10,782 nucleotides of DNA, from the NCBI GenBank assembly GCA_002803225.1, contig NXFV01000822.1:1-10782 (forward strand), in the 5' to 3' direction. Positions 9,446 through 10,782 of this stretch are shown in pieces. Below the pieces are notes generated by a model that saw only the letters and a list, made by a program, of their open reading frames with translations, was not told the origin of the DNA and did no database searches. This DNA comes from Gamarada debralockiae. Taxonomy: Eukaryota; Ascomycota; Leotiomycetes; Helotiales; Hyphodiscaceae. The position numbers and the translations under genes are program-made. The first letter of the stretch is position 1, and the number at the start of each line of letters is the position of its first letter.

Positions 9446-9558
9446 ATAAATTTTGGAATTTCTGAGAATAGGCGTATATCTTATACTTTACCACGTGACT
9501 ATATTACGTTTTCCCTATGATTTTCTGAGAACGGCTGCATATCTTATACTTACACGTG
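9446..9558. repeat. Unit B, second tandem pair (copies B3 and B4)
   Basis: Sequence homologous to 8952-9064 resumes after the MITE-like element. Copy B3 contains TTTCTGAGAATAGGCGTATA, identical to 8967-8986. Copy B4 contains TTTTCTGAGAACGGC, then CATATCTTATACTTACACG. The order A-B is thus the same as in the first array, which shows that A and B were duplicated together before the element inserted. Confidence 0.7.
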
Positions 9559-9645
9559 ATATACTCTATCTGTATATATATTCCCTTTGTACATATACTC
9601 TATCTATATGCATACTCCCTCTATACATATACTCCTTCCGTATAT
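9559..9645. repeat. Degenerate minisatellite of TATACTCCCTC type, first block
   Basis: Irregular tandem units of about 15-20 bp centred on ATATACTC, CATACTCCCTC and ATACATATACTCC. They follow unit B4 directly and end at unit C copy 1. The same motif forms the block from 10567 to the window end. Confidence 0.75.
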
Positions 9646-9800
9646 TGTAATGGGGTGACCGCGCATCAAGAGGTAATGAATGTATTGTTAGAGTATGAAC
9701 TGCCTAAAGAATAGAAGTACATGCGCAACGCGATATTTATGCTGGTCCTGCATCACGTGTCTGCAAACCACGTGCGCATAGACCACAAAACCCCACTACA
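9646..9800. repeat. Repeat unit C, copy 1 (155 bp)
   Basis: A direct repeat of 10412-10566 with identical length, no gaps and 9 differences by my count. Eight are G/A transitions on this strand, six of them TpG versus TpA, the complement of the CpA-to-TpA change typical of RIP. One difference turns a TGG codon of the frame that is open in copy 2 into TAG (around 9714). The copy contains two CACGTG palindromes near 9756 and 9769. Confidence 0.85.
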
Positions 9801-10411
9801 TTCGTCCCCCCCTGACAAGTGCTTGCCCTCAAGCACAAGAATAGAAACACGTCCGAAATACAACCCAAACCCATTCTGTCACAACCAAATAACCCCTTAA
9901 TTTCCCAGCTCGAGCTCTCTAAACCCAGTGTGTGTATACCCAAATTGTAAGCTTCGTGTCTGTCCTATCAGCCCCTCAGGCTACTATGTCCAGTCGCTTC
10001 GACACTAGCTGTCTAACGTATATATGTACCCAAATCGTAAGCTTCGCGTCCGTCCTGTCTAGTCTTAGGCCTTCGCGGCTGCTGCGTCCAGTATCGTCAG
10101 CTACTCTAGCTATCTCGATTCTCAAAACTTCAATTGCTCGGCCAGGTTATCTTTAGTATATTCGCGTATGTACTCGAATGCGCAGGAGGTATAAAGGAAG
10201 GTATCGCATTCTTGAGCTAGGCTCAAAGGACATCGTAGTCAGGTCATCGAAAAGGAGGAGGAAAATACGTATGCGTATGCGTCTGCGTTGCGCGACCGAT
10301 TATTGTAGAATTGAATTTGACTTGGCACAACTAAAGAGACTTGACTGCGAATCAAACTATCGAGATTGCGGCGATCGTTTGATCTTTAATCGACCCTGCG
10401 GAGGGCTCCAA
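9801..10411. other. Spacer between the two C copies
   Basis: No standard gene is supported. It holds a small hairpin, GTGCTTG-CCCT-CAAGCAC, at 9819-9836, the 90-bp tandem duplication at 9935-10056 and its flanks, and the start of a long open frame at 10178 described separately. The stretch 10178-10300 is unusually rich in arginine codons in that frame. Confidence 0.5.
9935..10056. repeat. Imperfect tandem duplication with a 90-bp period
   Basis: Positions 9935-9966 and 10025-10056 share 32 aligned bases (TATACCCAAATTGTAAGC against TGTACCCAAATCGTAAGC, then CTTCGTGTCTGTCCT against CTTCGCGTCCGTCCT). The differences are transitions: three CpG-to-TpG changes and one TpG-to-TpA change in the first copy, plus one change near the end. 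Beyond the core the copies diverge but share GTCCAG. Confidence 0.65.
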
Positions 10412-10566
10412 TGTAATGGGGTAACCGCGCATCAAGAGGTAATGAATGTATTGTTGGAGTATAAACTGCCTGAAGAATGGAAGTACATGCGCAACGCGAT
10501 ATTTATGCTGGTCCTGCATCACGTGTCTGCGAACCACTTGCACATGGACCACAAAACCCCACTACA
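10412..10566. repeat. Repeat unit C, copy 2 (155 bp)
   Basis: The partner of 9646-9800. In this copy the plus-strand frame stays open (TGG where copy 1 has TAG). It is followed directly by the minisatellite, whereas copy 1 is preceded by it. The pair therefore brackets the 611-bp spacer. Confidence 0.85.
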
Positions 10567-10782
10567 ATATATACTCCCTCCATACACATACTTGATCTAT
10601 ATATATACTCCCTTCGTACGTATACTCCTCTGTACACATACTCCTCTGTACGCATACTCCTCTATACGTATACTCGATCTATATGTATACTCTCTTCGTA
10701 CGCATGCTCCCTCTATATATATACTCCCTCTATACGTATACTCCCTCTGTACGCATACTCCATCCGTATGCATATTCTATCC
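10567..10782. repeat. Degenerate minisatellite of TATACTCCCTC type, second block
   Basis: At least a dozen irregular units of about 13-21 bp run to the end of the window, such as TATATACTCCCTC, GTATACTCCTCTGTAC, GCATACTCCTCTATAC and GTATACTCGATCT. The array continues past the window. One plus-strand frame has no stop through all 216 bp, which follows from the repeat composition and is not evidence of coding. Confidence 0.8.

Larger units (their letters stand above)
10178..10782 (+). other. Long open frame running off the window, possible Copia-integrase relic
   Basis: From the ATG at 10178 the frame stays open for 201 codons to the window end. Residues 1-40 are very basic (MRRRYKGRYRILELGSKDIV, then KRRRKIRMRMRLR). 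Residues about 79-130, encoded by unit C copy 2, read NGVTAHQEVMNVLLEYKLPE and then, after a W, NAIFMLVLHHVSANHLHMDH followed by KTPLQ. The order NG..LP..W..AI..H..KTP recalls the end of the integrase core of Ty1/Copia polyproteins, but six or so residues are missing after NGV and the catalytic glutamate context is absent. The last 70 codons are translated minisatellite. I think it is a decayed transposon fragment rather than a working gene. Confidence 0.25.

Noticed and set aside
9559..10782. CRISPR-like array in the repeated TATACTCCC units
   Set aside because: The units are degenerate, of uneven length and without distinct spacers, and the window is eukaryotic; it is a minisatellite.

Overview
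The window looks like nuclear DNA of a filamentous ascomycete (Pezizomycotina). Three lines of evidence support this. The genes carry short introns of 49-57 bp with GT..AG ends and CTAAY/CTGAY-type branch sites. Two genes encode Zn2Cys6 fungal transcription factors with different fungal-type regulatory domains, and a third encodes a seven-helix membrane protein of a fungal-only family. The repeats in the last 2 kb differ mainly by transitions in the CpA-to-TpA context expected of repeat-induced point mutation (RIP). The species cannot be named from the sequence.

Layout. 1-621: non-coding, with a nested inverted repeat at 101-206 that looks like a palindromic or MITE-like relic. 622-2323 (minus): a three-exon gene for a Zn2Cys6 transcription factor of about 533 aa, beginning MVGVPGRSKACNTC. 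2324-2980: intergenic. 2981-4080 (minus): a two-exon gene for a seven-transmembrane protein resembling the DUF7702 family; its first exon has a single-nucleotide frameshift near 3943-3948. 4081-5660: 1.6 kb without a supportable gene. 5661-8056 (plus): a five-exon gene for a second Zn2Cys6 factor of about 707 aa with a fungal_trans (MHR) domain, related to the cutinase/fatty-acid regulators. 8057-8849: intergenic.

From 8850 to the end the window is repeat-rich. An 82-bp unit (A) occurs twice, and a 57-bp unit (B) occurs about four times. A 216-bp MITE-like element with 30-bp terminal inverted repeats (9202-9417) sits exactly at one A/B junction; the other A/B junction in the window is the empty site. 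A 155-bp unit (C) occurs twice with no length differences. A degenerate TATACTCCCTC-type minisatellite lies before the first C copy and after the second. A 90-bp tandem duplication lies between the C copies. A long open frame (10178 to the window end) crosses the second C copy and faintly resembles the end of a Copia-type integrase core.

The two transcription factors and the membrane protein do not form a recognisable pathway or biosynthetic cluster: there is no backbone synthase, tailoring enzyme or transporter in the window. I found no convincing new system. The best leads are the repeat block, with its insertion, its empty site and its RIP footprints, and the frameshift in the membrane-protein gene.
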